A stretch of DNA of 41,417 nt, from positions 1 through 41,417 of the forward strand of contig PBLS01000025.1 in assembly GCA_002721825.1 (NCBI GenBank), in the 5' to 3' direction. Shown here in pieces: positions 1-8,829 of the stretch. The translations under genes were made by a program, and so were the position numbers. The stretch comes from Magnetovibrio sp. (lineage in GTDB: Bacteria > Pseudomonadota > Alphaproteobacteria > Rhodospirillales > Casp-alpha2). Position 1 is the stretch's first letter. Every line of letters starts with the position of its first letter. The notes under the pieces are model-generated. The model saw only the letters and a program-made list of their open reading frames with translations. It did not search any database and had not been told where the DNA came from.

Positions 1-1593
1 AACCGTTACCGCAGCATCACAACCCTTGCTTTTTTGTTAAACTTTAACCTGTTGCTCGGCGGGTGCGGTGTGATGCCGGGTGAGATGTTTACCGAGAGTT
101 TCTGGGCTAGTTCGCCTTTCCACGAGAATGCAGAGGCAGAGCTTGGAATTGCTGAAATGGCCAAGGGTAATTATATAACAGCAGAAGCTCATTTCAAACG
201 TGCTTTGAAGTCTAATCCGCGGGATATCGATGCGTTAATAGGAGCTGGTATTCTCTACCAAAACACTGGCCAAAGCACGAAAGCACGGGAAATGTATGAA
301 GCGGTACTTGCGTTACGCCCGGACGAATCGCGACAATTCGTTGTATGGAATGCCATAGTTACAAAACCAGCAGCCCAAATTGCTAGTGTTAACCTTTCTT
401 TACTAGAAAGTGGAGGGGTCGCGACATCTATAAAGAGCAATAAGGCTCCGCCAAACTTTGGTAGAACGCCGAAGGCGAATAGTCAGGTGAAAGGTGTCCC
501 CGCAGGTTCTGCTATGCTTGGACGTGCGGCAGTTGAGCAGCAAACCAGCCCTACGGCCGATGATAAAAATTTTGCGATCATTCCGCTTTCTAAACAAGAC
601 AGTAATGTTCTGTCTCGTTTTTCGACTCTCAAAGCGTTGCGAGATCAAGGCTTAATTACAGCAGACGAGTATTCACGCCGTCGCCAGACAAATGTCGGTG
701 CACTTTTGCCGTTGACCTCGCCTCCACCAGCTGCAGGGCTGGACCGTTCCGTTCCTACAACCGAACAAATTACGGGCCGACTTCGTGCAATAGGGCGTGC
801 ACTTGAAATGCGTGCTATTTCTGTAAGCCAGCACTCGGCGGAGCGAAGTATGATTTTGGATGCTATGATGCCTTCCGCTCCGGTAGTGGTAGCTAATCCC
901 GCTATTCCACCAAAAGGACTTATGGAAGCAGCGGACGCGGTCCGCCGACTTGAAGTGTTGAGGAATGATGGGTTCATTAGCTCTGATGAGTATAGTCGTG
1001 AGCGCCAGGCGATTGAGCTTGCTATGCGACCGAACTCGACCGCACAAAAAAGAAGTGCAAAACCGACTAAACCTAAAACTAGCGTCATGGGCGCTGTTGA
1101 AGAAAAAGCTATGCCTAAAAAGCCGAGTGCGGCCGTACATTTGGCGTCATACCGTTCTATTAAGCAGGCAGAGCGGGGGTGGGCTCGGATTAAACGCGCT
1201 CACCGCTCCGTTTTAGGCAAACTGCGGCATGAGGTTACCAAGATTAATCTTGGCAAAAAAGGCATCTATTATAGGCTTAAAGCCGGTCCATTTAAGAATT
1301 TAACTAGCGCTAAAAGGGCTTGTGGTAAACTAAAGCGGCGGCGCCAATTTTGTGAACCAAGTACCATGGTTACTTTGCAAAAGAATGCAGTTTCAAACGT
1401 TTTCAACTTTTCTCCGAAGATCTTAGCAAGCAACCTCGATGGACAATTAGAAGCTGTGTCGGATCCTCTTAAAAATTCGGATGATTTGTTTTTATTCAAT
1501 CCTTCGGGACTTCTTGCACAATCAAACTCTTCATCTCGGCGAAAACCAAATAGAGTATTTCGCGGGCAACTAAAGTCAGGGGGGCCAATCTAA
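1..1593 (+). CDS. TPR/SPOR-domain lipoprotein, 5' end outside window
   Basis: The reading frame is open to the first base of the window. Translation from base 1 gives a hydrophobic stretch ending in the lipobox LLGGC (Cys at bases 64-66), so the true start lies upstream and the TTG at 34 is only the first in-window start-like codon. After the lipid-anchored Cys come one or two TPR units (about residues 37-100 counted from the TTG). A long low-complexity linker follows. It holds two similar short helical modules, around residues 199-221 and 304-326, each with the pattern L-x-x-L-R-(D/N)-(Q/D)-G-(L/F)-I-(T/S)-(A/S)-D-E-Y-S, resembling SHOCT modules. The C-terminal third (about 365-450) resembles a SPOR domain, which in known proteins binds denuded peptidoglycan. 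Likely a periplasm-facing envelope protein; partners unknown. It converges on the next gene with a gap of 67 bases. Confidence 0.75.
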   Translation, partial: NRYRSITTLAFLLNFNLLLGGCGVMPGEMFTESFWASSPFHENAEAELGIAEMAKGNYITAEAHFKRALKSNPRDIDALIGAGILYQNTGQSTKAREMYEAVLALRPDESRQFVVWNAIVTKPAAQIASVNLSLLESGGVATSIKSNKAPPNFGRTPKANSQVKGVPAGSAMLGRAAVEQQTSPTADDKNFAIIPLSKQDSNVLSRFSTLKALRDQGLITADEYSRRRQTNVGALLPLTSPPPAAGLDRSVPTTEQITGRLRAIGRALEMRAISVSQHSAERSMILDAMMPSAPVVVANPAIPPKGLMEAADAVRRLEVLRNDGFISSDEYSRERQAIELAMRPNSTAQKRSAKPTKPKTSVMGAVEEKAMPKKPSAAVHLASYRSIKQAERGWARIKRAHRSVLGKLRHEVTKINLGKKGIYYRLKAGPFKNLTSAKRACGKLKRRRQFCEPSTMVTLQKNAVSNVFNFSPKILASNLDGQLEAVSDPLKNSDDLFLFNPSGLLAQSNSSSRRKPNRVFRGQLKSGGPI

Positions 1594-1660
1594 ACGTTTT
1601 TATTGGTAACTTACTGTTAGTTCGTAGTAGTACCCTAATTTAAATCTAGGCCTCTTAAAA

Positions 1661-2887
1661 TTAGTCTGTTTGTACAACACCGGCGTCGACAAGTTTAGTA
1701 ACTTCTTTGCTGCTATATCCAAGTAGGTTTTCCATTAACTCTCGTGTGTGTTGCCCGAGTTTTGGTGCTGGTTTCGCTGGAATTTCCGGCATAGCGGAAA
1801 GGTGTGGGGGGGTTCGAGCAAACTTGTGAGAACCAACCTCTGGATCATCGACATCTATTAATATGCCGCGCTCGTAAACGCGTTTGTCGTCAAAGATATC
1901 CTTGGTATTGTACACGGGGCCACAGGGAACGCCAGCGTTGTTGAGCGCTTCCACCACGTCACTTCTCTTTTGCATCCCAAACCAGGCTTCTAAAATCGGT
2001 TGCAGGAAACCGATGTTTTGGCAGCGAGTTGGCCCGGAATTAGATCTAGGATCATTCTTCAACTCTGGTTTACCCATAAGGTCAGCTAGTCGACCCCAAA
2101 TGATATTATCCGGGGCATTAATTGCGACCCAACCATCTAGACATCTGTATGCGTCACGTGGCCAAATATTTTTTGGTTCACCGCGGGAATTCACCTGCCC
2201 AGAGATGGAATAAAGTGCTACCTGTGCTTCATTGAGCGCAACCATATTGTCAAACATTGCACTATCGACTAACTGGCCATAACCAGTACGTTCACGCATG
2301 AAAAGTGCCTGCATAATACCATAGGCTGCAATTTGTCCAGAATAGACATCGGCCATGCCATAAATTGTCCAGCTAGGAGGTTTGTCGGCAAAACCGACCA
2401 TGTGCATAATACCACTCATCGCTTCGGCGACAATATCGAATGCAGGGCGGTCGGCGTACGGCCCTTTGTATCCCTCTAGTTGTCCGAAACCCGAGATTAT
2501 ACCCCAAATCAAGCGTTTGTTAATCCTACTCATTTCCGTATAGCCTAGGCCTTGTTTATTCATTGAACCAGGGCGTAGGTTTTCAACGACGATATCGGCA
2601 CGTTCGCATAAACGTCGAAATATATTCTTACCACTTGGATCACGGAGGTTTAGAGCCAGGCTTTTCTTATTTCGATTATACGCCATGAAGCCGGCAGCTT
2701 TTTTGTGACCATTTTTTTCCGCGAAGGGTGGCATAACTCTGCGGGGGTCACCGACCCCAGGACGCTCAATTTTAATTACTTCGGCTCCAGCATCTGCGAG
2801 CAACATCGTACAATACGGACCTGCTATATATTGTTCGAGCCCAACCACTCTGATTCCATCAAGTGGCCGCGCGGATAGACTGCTCAT
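1661..2887 (-). CDS. CaiB/BaiF family (class III) CoA transferase
   Basis: A 408-residue protein starting at the ATG at 2887, preceded by GGAG. An upstream in-frame start at 3004 would run into the thiolase gene, so I reject it. The N-terminus has the family pattern LDGIRVVGLEQYIAGPYC, followed by LADAGAEVIKIERPGVGDPRR. The segment RPAFDIVAEAMSGI carries the conserved Asp (about residue 151) that forms the covalent aspartyl-CoA anhydride in formyl-CoA transferase. The family moves CoA between carboxylic acids by a ping-pong mechanism. The substrate cannot be read from sequence. Only four bases separate it from the upstream thiolase gene on the same strand, so the two are probably co-transcribed and act in one acyl-CoA degradation route: acid activation by CoA transfer, then thiolysis. 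Confidence 0.9.
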   Translation of the reverse strand: MSSLSARPLDGIRVVGLEQYIAGPYCTMLLADAGAEVIKIERPGVGDPRRVMPPFAEKNGHKKAAGFMAYNRNKKSLALNLRDPSGKNIFRRLCERADIVVENLRPGSMNKQGLGYTEMSRINKRLIWGIISGFGQLEGYKGPYADRPAFDIVAEAMSGIMHMVGFADKPPSWTIYGMADVYSGQIAAYGIMQALFMRERTGYGQLVDSAMFDNMVALNEAQVALYSISGQVNSRGEPKNIWPRDAYRCLDGWVAINAPDNIIWGRLADLMGKPELKNDPRSNSGPTRCQNIGFLQPILEAWFGMQKRSDVVEALNNAGVPCGPVYNTKDIFDDKRVYERGILIDVDDPEVGSHKFARTPPHLSAMPEIPAKPAPKLGQHTRELMENLLGYSSKEVTKLVDAGVVQTD

Positions 2888-2891
2888 GTAA

Positions 2892-4139
2892 TCAGTCTCC
2901 AATCCATTCAAATAAGGTAGAAACTCCCATGCCAACGCCAACACATAGTGATGCAACACCGTAGAGAGGTCTTTTCGTATCAGCGGCGCGTCGTTCCATT
3001 TCATTCATGAGCGTAACCACGATACGGGCCCCCGAGCAGCCCAAGGGATGCCCGAGTGCAATTGCGCCGCCGTTTACGTTTAGTTTCTGTGGGTCAATTC
3101 CGAGTTGGCGCTGGCAGCCTAAAACTTGCGCAGCGAATGCCTCATTAATTTCAAAGAGTTCAATATCGTCGATAGTAAGACCGAATCGCTTCAACAACTT
3201 TTGTGTTGCAGGCACAGGCCCATAACCCATTACGCTTGGGTCTACACCGGCAGCTGCAGATCCTATCCACCGTAATTTCGGCTTTAGGCCAAATCTTTTT
3301 GCGCACGCTGACTCCATAATTAAGGTTGCGGCAGCACCGTCGTTAATCCCAGACGAATTGCCCGCGGTAACAGTACCGTCTTTTTTGAAACTGGGCCGTA
3401 GTTTCGCCATATCCTCTTCATCGGTAGCCAAGGCCCATTTGCCACCTTTCAATCTCATCCGAGGATGTTCATCAATTGCAATTTTTATCGCATCACCTTT
3501 CCGTTGTGGGATAGAGACGGGGTGTATCTCTTTTACAAATTTGCCCCCATTAATCGCAGAAATTGCACGGCGATGACTTTCAACAGCGTAAGCATCTTGT
3601 TCTTCGCGGGGGATTTGCATCTCTTCGGCTATATTTTCTGCAGTTTTACCTAGGGATATTATTGGATACATAGCGTCCATTTTTGGATTTTCGTAACGCC
3701 AGCCAACAGTAGTGTCGTATATTTTCGGTGGTGCAAATGTTGGTACACGGTCGGGCTTTGGCATTGACCATGGTGCGCGGGACATACTTTCAACGCCGGA
3801 TCCAATAAAAACGTCGCCTTCTTCAGCAATTATCGCCTTAGAAGCTTGGTTTACCGCTTCCAGACCGGATGCACAGTTTCGGTTAACGGTCACGCCAGGC
3901 ACCTCAATTGGAAAACCAGCTAAAAGTGATGACATACGGGCGATGTCACGATTGTCTTCACCAGCTTGGTTTACGCAACCGGCATAAATATCCTGAATGA
4001 TGGCTGGATCAATGCCGGTACGCTCTATAAGGGCCTTGTAAATTTCCGCGAGTAAATCGTCGGGACGGATGCCCGCTAACCCTCCCCCAAATTTACCTAT
4101 AGCACTGCGTACACCGTCGACGATTACAACGTCTCTCAT
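2892..4139 (-). CDS. Thiolase (acetyl-CoA acetyltransferase / 3-oxoacyl-CoA thiolase)
   Basis: A 415-residue thiolase of full family length, starting at the ATG at 4139 with AGAGG upstream. All three catalytic elements are visible: the nucleophilic Cys89 in NRNCASGLEAV, His364 in GGAIALGHPLGCSGAR, and Cys399 in CVGVGMG. The enzyme cleaves 3-oxoacyl-CoA with CoA to give acetyl-CoA and a shortened acyl-CoA, or runs the reverse condensation. The opening IVDGVRSAIGKFGG and the overall pattern resemble the 3-oxoadipyl-CoA/acetyl-CoA thiolase group, but substrate assignment by motif is unsafe. It is the first gene of a two-gene unit with the CoA transferase. Confidence 0.93.
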   Translation of the reverse strand: MRDVVIVDGVRSAIGKFGGGLAGIRPDDLLAEIYKALIERTGIDPAIIQDIYAGCVNQAGEDNRDIARMSSLLAGFPIEVPGVTVNRNCASGLEAVNQASKAIIAEEGDVFIGSGVESMSRAPWSMPKPDRVPTFAPPKIYDTTVGWRYENPKMDAMYPIISLGKTAENIAEEMQIPREEQDAYAVESHRRAISAINGGKFVKEIHPVSIPQRKGDAIKIAIDEHPRMRLKGGKWALATDEEDMAKLRPSFKKDGTVTAGNSSGINDGAAATLIMESACAKRFGLKPKLRWIGSAAAGVDPSVMGYGPVPATQKLLKRFGLTIDDIELFEINEAFAAQVLGCQRQLGIDPQKLNVNGGAIALGHPLGCSGARIVVTLMNEMERRAADTKRPLYGVASLCVGVGMGVSTLFEWIGD

Positions 4140-4176
4140 CGTTTGAAACCTCTCGTTTAAACATTAGCGTAATGAT

Positions 4177-4665
4177 TTAATTCTTTATGGGGGCTGGTTT
4201 TGTAGATGTAGGTGGAGGTGAGACTTCACCGCGTGGCGAGGCGGTTACCGTTACATCACTACCGGCTAGTGTAGCACTCTGAATGGCGATGGCCAGAACG
4301 CGTTCCGGTGATGAATACGTTAGGATTGAAGTTGGTGCACGCACACTAGTAACCTCTTGCCAACCATACTGAGGTAGGTTCTCACGGTAAAAGTCAAACA
4401 ATTGATTAATGTTACCGGAAGATTTCAAAACTAACTGTCCGTACCAAGGCTTAGAACCAAATACTAGAGTCTTATCAACGTTAATTTTGGATCCCGCAGG
4501 AATAGGAATATTTGGAAATTGGCTAAATGGGGAAACGCTTCCTTGTGCAGTAGAATTGCTATTTGAAGACGTATTGCCCTGAATGAAATTGCTACTAGTT
4601 TCGCATCCAGCGAGTATGCTTGCGATTGCTACCACTACAATTATCTGTGTCAAATTTTTAAACAT
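4177..4665 (-). CDS. Small putative lipoprotein of unknown function
   Basis: A 162-residue protein. I place the start at the ATG at 4665 (MFKNLTQ); a TTG at 4689 would add eight charged residues before the signal peptide. The N-terminus is a lipoprotein signal ending SILAGC. A Ser/Asn-rich linker follows, then one compact domain of about 90 residues with the patterns VFGSKPWYGQLVLKSSG, FDFYRENLPQYGW and RVLAIAI. The tail is rich in Pro, Thr and Lys. The DFYRE...GW arrangement recurs in uncharacterised envelope lipoproteins. It lies 37 bases upstream of the thiolase start on the same strand and could be the first gene of that unit, but nothing links it functionally. Confidence 0.7.
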   Translation of the reverse strand: MFKNLTQIIVVVAIASILAGCETSSNFIQGNTSSNSNSTAQGSVSPFSQFPNIPIPAGSKINVDKTLVFGSKPWYGQLVLKSSGNINQLFDFYRENLPQYGWQEVTSVRAPTSILTYSSPERVLAIAIQSATLAGSDVTVTASPRGEVSPPPTSTKPAPIKN

Positions 4666-4808
4666 CGAATGCTTGCCTTTCCCTGGCAAAATTTCTCTTA
4701 GACCTTATAGCACTGAATTTACTGACAGGCCACCACCAGGAAGAACATGGGTTTTCTAGTACTAGTCGATAGATTAAGCTGGCATTGCAATATTGAGGAA
4801 GCGAAATT

Positions 4809-5441
4809 ATGCCTATGAACGGGACTAATATAAAACGTGTTTTAATAGCCATAACAGGTGCAAGCGGTGCTATTTATGGCGTACGACTTTTGGAAATATT
4901 GAACGCAAAGCCTGATGTAGAAACGCATGTAATAGTTTCAAAAGCCGCGGGACTTACGCTCTCAGCTGAATGTGACCGGAACGTTGCGGAAGTAGAGGCT
5001 TTAGCCGATGTGGTGCATTTAGTCGGAAATATTGGCGCAGCACCGGCTTCAGGGTCTTTTTCTCTAAATGCGATGATAATTGCACCGTGTTCCATAAAAA
5101 CGGCCTCAAATATAGCATACGGTAACACGGCTGATCTGATTACCCGCACCGCTGATGTGATGCTAAAAGAGCATCGTAAACTGATCGTAGCTGTTCGTGA
5201 GACACCTTTACATGCTGGTCATCTTGAGACGTTACAGCGGCTTGTTGGCCTTGGTGCTGTGATTTTTCCTCCGATGCCTGCTTTTTATCATAAGCCTACT
5301 TCAATAAATGAGATCATTAGTCAGTCTTGCATGCGGATGCTTGACCAGATAGGCATTAATTCTGACGAAGTGCCACGGTGGGGAGAAACCAGCGGTATTG
5401 CAGCAGTCGGTCCAAAATCAATTTTTGTGGATGAAACGTAA
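4809..5441 (+). CDS. ubiX: Flavin prenyltransferase UbiX
   Basis: A 210-residue UbiX/Pad1-family protein. The N-terminal FMN-binding motif is ITGASGAIYGVRLLE. The middle has the conserved PCSIKTASNIAYG, GNTADLITRTADVMLKE and VAVRETPLHAGHLE, and the end has PPMPAFYHKP. UbiX attaches dimethylallyl phosphate to FMN and so makes the prenylated flavin used by UbiD-type decarboxylases. GAGGAAG precedes the ATG at 4809; a second ATG at 4815 is possible. The TAA stop shares one base with the leuC start (TAATG), so expression is coupled to leuC-leuD. No UbiD-type decarboxylase is visible in the window. Confidence 0.93.
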   Translation: MPMNGTNIKRVLIAITGASGAIYGVRLLEILNAKPDVETHVIVSKAAGLTLSAECDRNVAEVEALADVVHLVGNIGAAPASGSFSLNAMIIAPCSIKTASNIAYGNTADLITRTADVMLKEHRKLIVAVRETPLHAGHLETLQRLVGLGAVIFPPMPAFYHKPTSINEIISQSCMRMLDQIGINSDEVPRWGETSGIAAVGPKSIFVDET

Positions 5442-6838
5442 TGGAGCGGACCCTTTTTGATAAAATTTGGGACCAGCATGTGGTCACTGACCTTGGTTCT
5501 GGTATGAATTTACTGCACGTAGATCGGATTTTGTTGCACGACTTAAGCGGTTTTCGTGCGTTAAGAGCACTAGATGATGCTGGTGAAACCGTTATTCACC
5601 CGGAGCTAGTGGTTGCTTGTCCGGATCATACTGTTGCTAGTGATCCTACTAATCCCTTTGCTAGTGAGACTTATGATCGGGTCGGAGACGAGTTTCGGAT
5701 CTTATGCCAACGTCATAAAATTCGACATTATGATGTAGAAAGCCAGGAGTTTGGTATTTTACATATCATTGGCCCGGAATTAGGTTTGACATTACCAGGT
5801 ACGACGTTGGTTTGTGGCGACAGTCACACATGTACGCATGGTGGTTTAGGTTCTCTTGCTTGGGGGATTGGATCTAGCGAGCTCGTAAATGTTTTAGCAA
5901 GTCAAACAATCATACAACGTAAGCCCAAGCGGATGCGTGTTAATTTTGAAGGAAGTTTACAAGAAGGCGTTACCCCCAAAGATATGATTCTGCACTTAAT
6001 TGGGCAGTCAGGTGTAGAAGCCGGCGATGGTTTCGCCGTTGAATATGCAGGGACTGCAATTCGTAAGCTGAATATTGAGGGACGTCTTACCGTCTGTAAC
6101 CTCTCAATAGAGATGGGTGCCAAGTATGGAATGGTGGCACCTGATGAAAAGGTATTTGATTATTTGCGTGATCGAAAACATGTGCCTCAAGACGAAATTT
6201 GGGATAAGGCGGTAACGCATTGGCGAAAACTCCATACCGATGATGATGCGATATTTGAAAAAGAGGTGTTAATTGAAGTTGAAGACCTAAAGCCTCACGT
6301 GACCTGGGGTACGAGCCCAGAACATGTTATTGCAATAGATGGTGCAGTCCCTGGGCTGGATAGTACTTATGGCGAAGAAGAACGCCTCGCAGTATCGGCG
6401 GCGCTTGATTATATTGGCCTCGAGCCTGGAACACCAATAGAAGGCGTAGATATTGATTGGGTTTTTATTGGATCATGTACAAATAGCCGAATTAGCGATT
6501 TAAGAGCGGCCGCTAGTGTCATTAAAGGTCGTAAGGTTGTTGAAGGAGTTACTGCTTGGGTGGTACCGGGTTCAGCAATGGTTAAAGCCGAAGCAGAATC
6601 AGAAGGTCTTGATAAAATTTTCATCGAAGCTGGCTTTGACTGGCGCGTTCCAAGTTGTTCGCTTTGTGTTGGTGCAAACGGTGATATTCTTTCGCCCGGA
6701 GAGCGCAGCATTTCGACATCAAACCGAAATTTTGTGGGTCGCCAGGGACCGGGGTCCCGCACTCATCTGGCTAGCCCTACAATGGCAGCTGCGGCGGCAA
6801 TAACTGGAAAAATCACTGATGTAAGAAAGTTGGTATAA
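5441..6838 (+). CDS. leuC: 3-isopropylmalate dehydratase large subunit family (LeuC-like)
   Basis: At 465 residues it matches the length of bacterial LeuC and is colinear with it. VCGDSHTCTHGGLG, GSCTNSRISDLRAA and PSCSLCVGANGD carry the expected 4Fe-4S ligands, which I place at Cys346, Cys406 and Cys409. The C-terminus has STSNRNFVGRQGPGSRTHLASP. LeuC and LeuD together isomerise 2- to 3-isopropylmalate in leucine synthesis; close relatives hydrate other methylated dicarboxylates. No leuA or leuB is in the window, and the neighbours are ubiX and organic-acid catabolism genes. A catabolic paralogue therefore cannot be excluded, although similarity to true LeuC is high. It is coupled to ubiX upstream (one-base overlap) and lies six bases before leuD. 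Confidence 0.88.
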   Translation: MERTLFDKIWDQHVVTDLGSGMNLLHVDRILLHDLSGFRALRALDDAGETVIHPELVVACPDHTVASDPTNPFASETYDRVGDEFRILCQRHKIRHYDVESQEFGILHIIGPELGLTLPGTTLVCGDSHTCTHGGLGSLAWGIGSSELVNVLASQTIIQRKPKRMRVNFEGSLQEGVTPKDMILHLIGQSGVEAGDGFAVEYAGTAIRKLNIEGRLTVCNLSIEMGAKYGMVAPDEKVFDYLRDRKHVPQDEIWDKAVTHWRKLHTDDDAIFEKEVLIEVEDLKPHVTWGTSPEHVIAIDGAVPGLDSTYGEEERLAVSAALDYIGLEPGTPIEGVDIDWVFIGSCTNSRISDLRAAASVIKGRKVVEGVTAWVVPGSAMVKAEAESEGLDKIFIEAGFDWRVPSCSLCVGANGDILSPGERSISTSNRNFVGRQGPGSRTHLASPTMAAAAAITGKITDVRKLV

Positions 6839-6844
6839 TAGGAT

Positions 6845-7471
6845 ATGCAAGCTTTTACAAAATTAACAGCGATTGCGGCACCTCTATTCCGTCCAAATAT
6901 TAATACGGATATTATTACGCCGATGCAGTTTCTTGTTGGAACCTCTCGTGAAGCCATGGGTGACATCTTATTTGCACCTTGGCGTTTCAATGATGATGGC
7001 TCGGAGAACCCTGATTTTATCTTGAATATGGAGCATTTTCGTGAAGCACGCATTCTTATTGGAGGACCTAACTTTGCGTGTGGGTCTTCGCGTGAGAGTG
7101 CTGTTTGGGCTCTGCATTCCTTCGGCTTTAGGGCTGTAATTGCCCCTAGTTTTGGTGGAATTTTTGCGAATAATTGCTTTCAGTCTGGAATGTTACCTAT
7201 TGTGCTACCTGAGAAAAAAGTGGCGGCACTTGTTCGACAATTGGATGCTGCGCCTCATACAGCAACCTTTACGATCGATCTAGAAACGTTACTCGTTCTG
7301 CCTTCTCAGGGTGAGGCTATTCCTTTTAAAATTGAAGAATTTAGGCGCACCGCTTTACTCGAAGGCCTCGATGATCTGGGGTTGATGAAAAAGCACAGCG
7401 ATAAGATTTCTGCGTTCCAGACCACGGATCGGAGATCGCGACCATGGATATATAGTGAAAATTTCGGTTAA
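6845..7471 (+). CDS. leuD: 3-isopropylmalate dehydratase small subunit family (LeuD-like)
   Basis: A 208-residue swivel-domain subunit. It has the small-subunit pattern NINTDIITPMQFL near the N-terminus, GGPNFACGSSRESAVWAL (the SSRE loop contacts substrate in the aconitase superfamily) and IAPSFGGIFANNCFQSGMLPI. It starts six bases after leuC and pairs with that subunit to form the active hydratase. The final residues, after the conserved fold, look poorly conserved. The same reservation about true substrate applies as for the large subunit. Confidence 0.88.
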   Translation: MQAFTKLTAIAAPLFRPNINTDIITPMQFLVGTSREAMGDILFAPWRFNDDGSENPDFILNMEHFREARILIGGPNFACGSSRESAVWALHSFGFRAVIAPSFGGIFANNCFQSGMLPIVLPEKKVAALVRQLDAAPHTATFTIDLETLLVLPSQGEAIPFKIEEFRRTALLEGLDDLGLMKKHSDKISAFQTTDRRSRPWIYSENFG

Positions 7472-7537
7472 TTGAAACCACTGAGTAAGATGGGTCCAAC
7501 TTTCGTTAGTTTTGGTGCGGCATGGCTAGAACGAATC

Positions 7538-8650
7538 TTAGTTAAGTGCTGCCATAAAGTTGCACAATAGCTCATGTTCCCTAGTAGGATCGATCCATCT
7601 GGCTACAATCACAATATCATCATCAGGTGATATCCAAATTAAATTTGTTCCGGCGCCCTTTGCAGCATATGCGTTTTCTGGAACGTTTGGCCAATGATTT
7701 TTCCTAGTGTTCAACCACCAGAGGAAACCATAATTTTCATTTATAGGGCAAGGTGAGCGTAGCTGCATGCACCATTTTTTAGGTAATATCTGACGGTTTT
7801 CCCATACCCCATTGCGGTGCACTAGAAGACCGAAACGTGCGTGGTCAAGCGAAGAAATATGGATACCGCCGCCCCAGTGTGTCCCACCGGGAACAGAAAG
7901 CATAGATTTGTCATTGATCTCGACCCAAGAATTTCTATACCCATGCCACGACCATTCATTACTAGCGCCTATAGGATCCATAATTCGCTTTTTGAGAATT
8001 TTAGGTAGTGGCGTTTGAAAGACGTGCATCAAAGCTAAACTCAAAAGATTCACGCGAACGTCATTATATTCCCAAAAGGTTCCGGGCATTTGTAGTTTTC
8101 GCTTTTGTCCCTTGCGACTGTTATCCGGTTTAGGGCCTACTTGGCGAAAGTGATCAACCTGGTCGGGCTTTCCGAAAAGGGTTCCATTCCATTCGCTCGT
8201 CTGATTTAAAAGGTGTCGCCAGGTAATTTTTGAGTTATTCGGAGATTTGAAGAGTTCACTTTTTATCGTTGATGCGACGGTAGCATCTATTTTTGGGATT
8301 AGGCCGTCACTGACGGCGATACCGGTTAATATAGCTAGATAGCTTTTGGCGATGGAGAAGGTCATATCGGCACGCTCTGGGTCACCCCATAGTGCGACCA
8401 ATTTGCCACCCTTAATAACAACACCATTCGGACCACCGCGAGGCTTGAAAATGCCAAGGGGTTCATTCCATGGAGCGGGCTCTATATCGGTAAGACCTGG
8501 AACTTTGTTGGCGTCGCCAAGATCACGGGGCCAATAGGTTTCTGAATTCAAAGCAAATTCGATAGCCTCAGCTAACCGGTTCGTATTAAAACCGACTTTG
8601 GAGGGCTCTACTTTTGCCCAATTGCTTCGGGGTCCAGGAAAGTAGTTCAT
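7538..8650 (-). CDS. Serine beta-lactamase-fold hydrolase (class C / DD-peptidase-like family)
   Basis: About 370 residues from the ATG at 8650; a GTG at 8680 would add ten residues. Neither start has a clear ribosome site, so the start is uncertain. The nucleophile motif SxxK is seen in FSIAKSYLAIL. A Tyr-Asn pair follows in WEYNDVRVNLL, corresponding to the YxN element, and the segment PGGTHWGGGIHISSLDHARFGLLVH is typical of the esterase/beta-lactamase-like group. No signal peptide is visible, which points to a cytoplasmic esterase, amidase or peptidase rather than a resistance enzyme. The substrate is unknown. It converges on leuD and stands alone on its strand. Confidence 0.82.
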   Translation of the reverse strand: MNYFPGPRSNWAKVEPSKVGFNTNRLAEAIEFALNSETYWPRDLGDANKVPGLTDIEPAPWNEPLGIFKPRGGPNGVVIKGGKLVALWGDPERADMTFSIAKSYLAILTGIAVSDGLIPKIDATVASTIKSELFKSPNNSKITWRHLLNQTSEWNGTLFGKPDQVDHFRQVGPKPDNSRKGQKRKLQMPGTFWEYNDVRVNLLSLALMHVFQTPLPKILKKRIMDPIGASNEWSWHGYRNSWVEINDKSMLSVPGGTHWGGGIHISSLDHARFGLLVHRNGVWENRQILPKKWCMQLRSPCPINENYGFLWWLNTRKNHWPNVPENAYAAKGAGTNLIWISPDDDIVIVARWIDPTREHELLCNFMAALN

Positions 8651-8829
8651 GGTTAGAGGAGTATTTTCACGGGATGTCACGTGAATTCTGTATAAAGAAG
8701 ACCCTACCTACAACCAGGAAAATAGCCATCCTGACGCTGCAGATGCATTGGCTAGAGGTACAGATGTATATACCCATATTTTATATCCGCTTTCTTAGCA
8801 ACCTTTCTTCATCATTCAAATATTACCGT

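Noticed and set aside
645-1140. Long minus-strand open frames opposite the TPR/SPOR gene
   Set aside because: Low-complexity, no family pattern, and the plus strand is clearly coding with TPR and SPOR domains.
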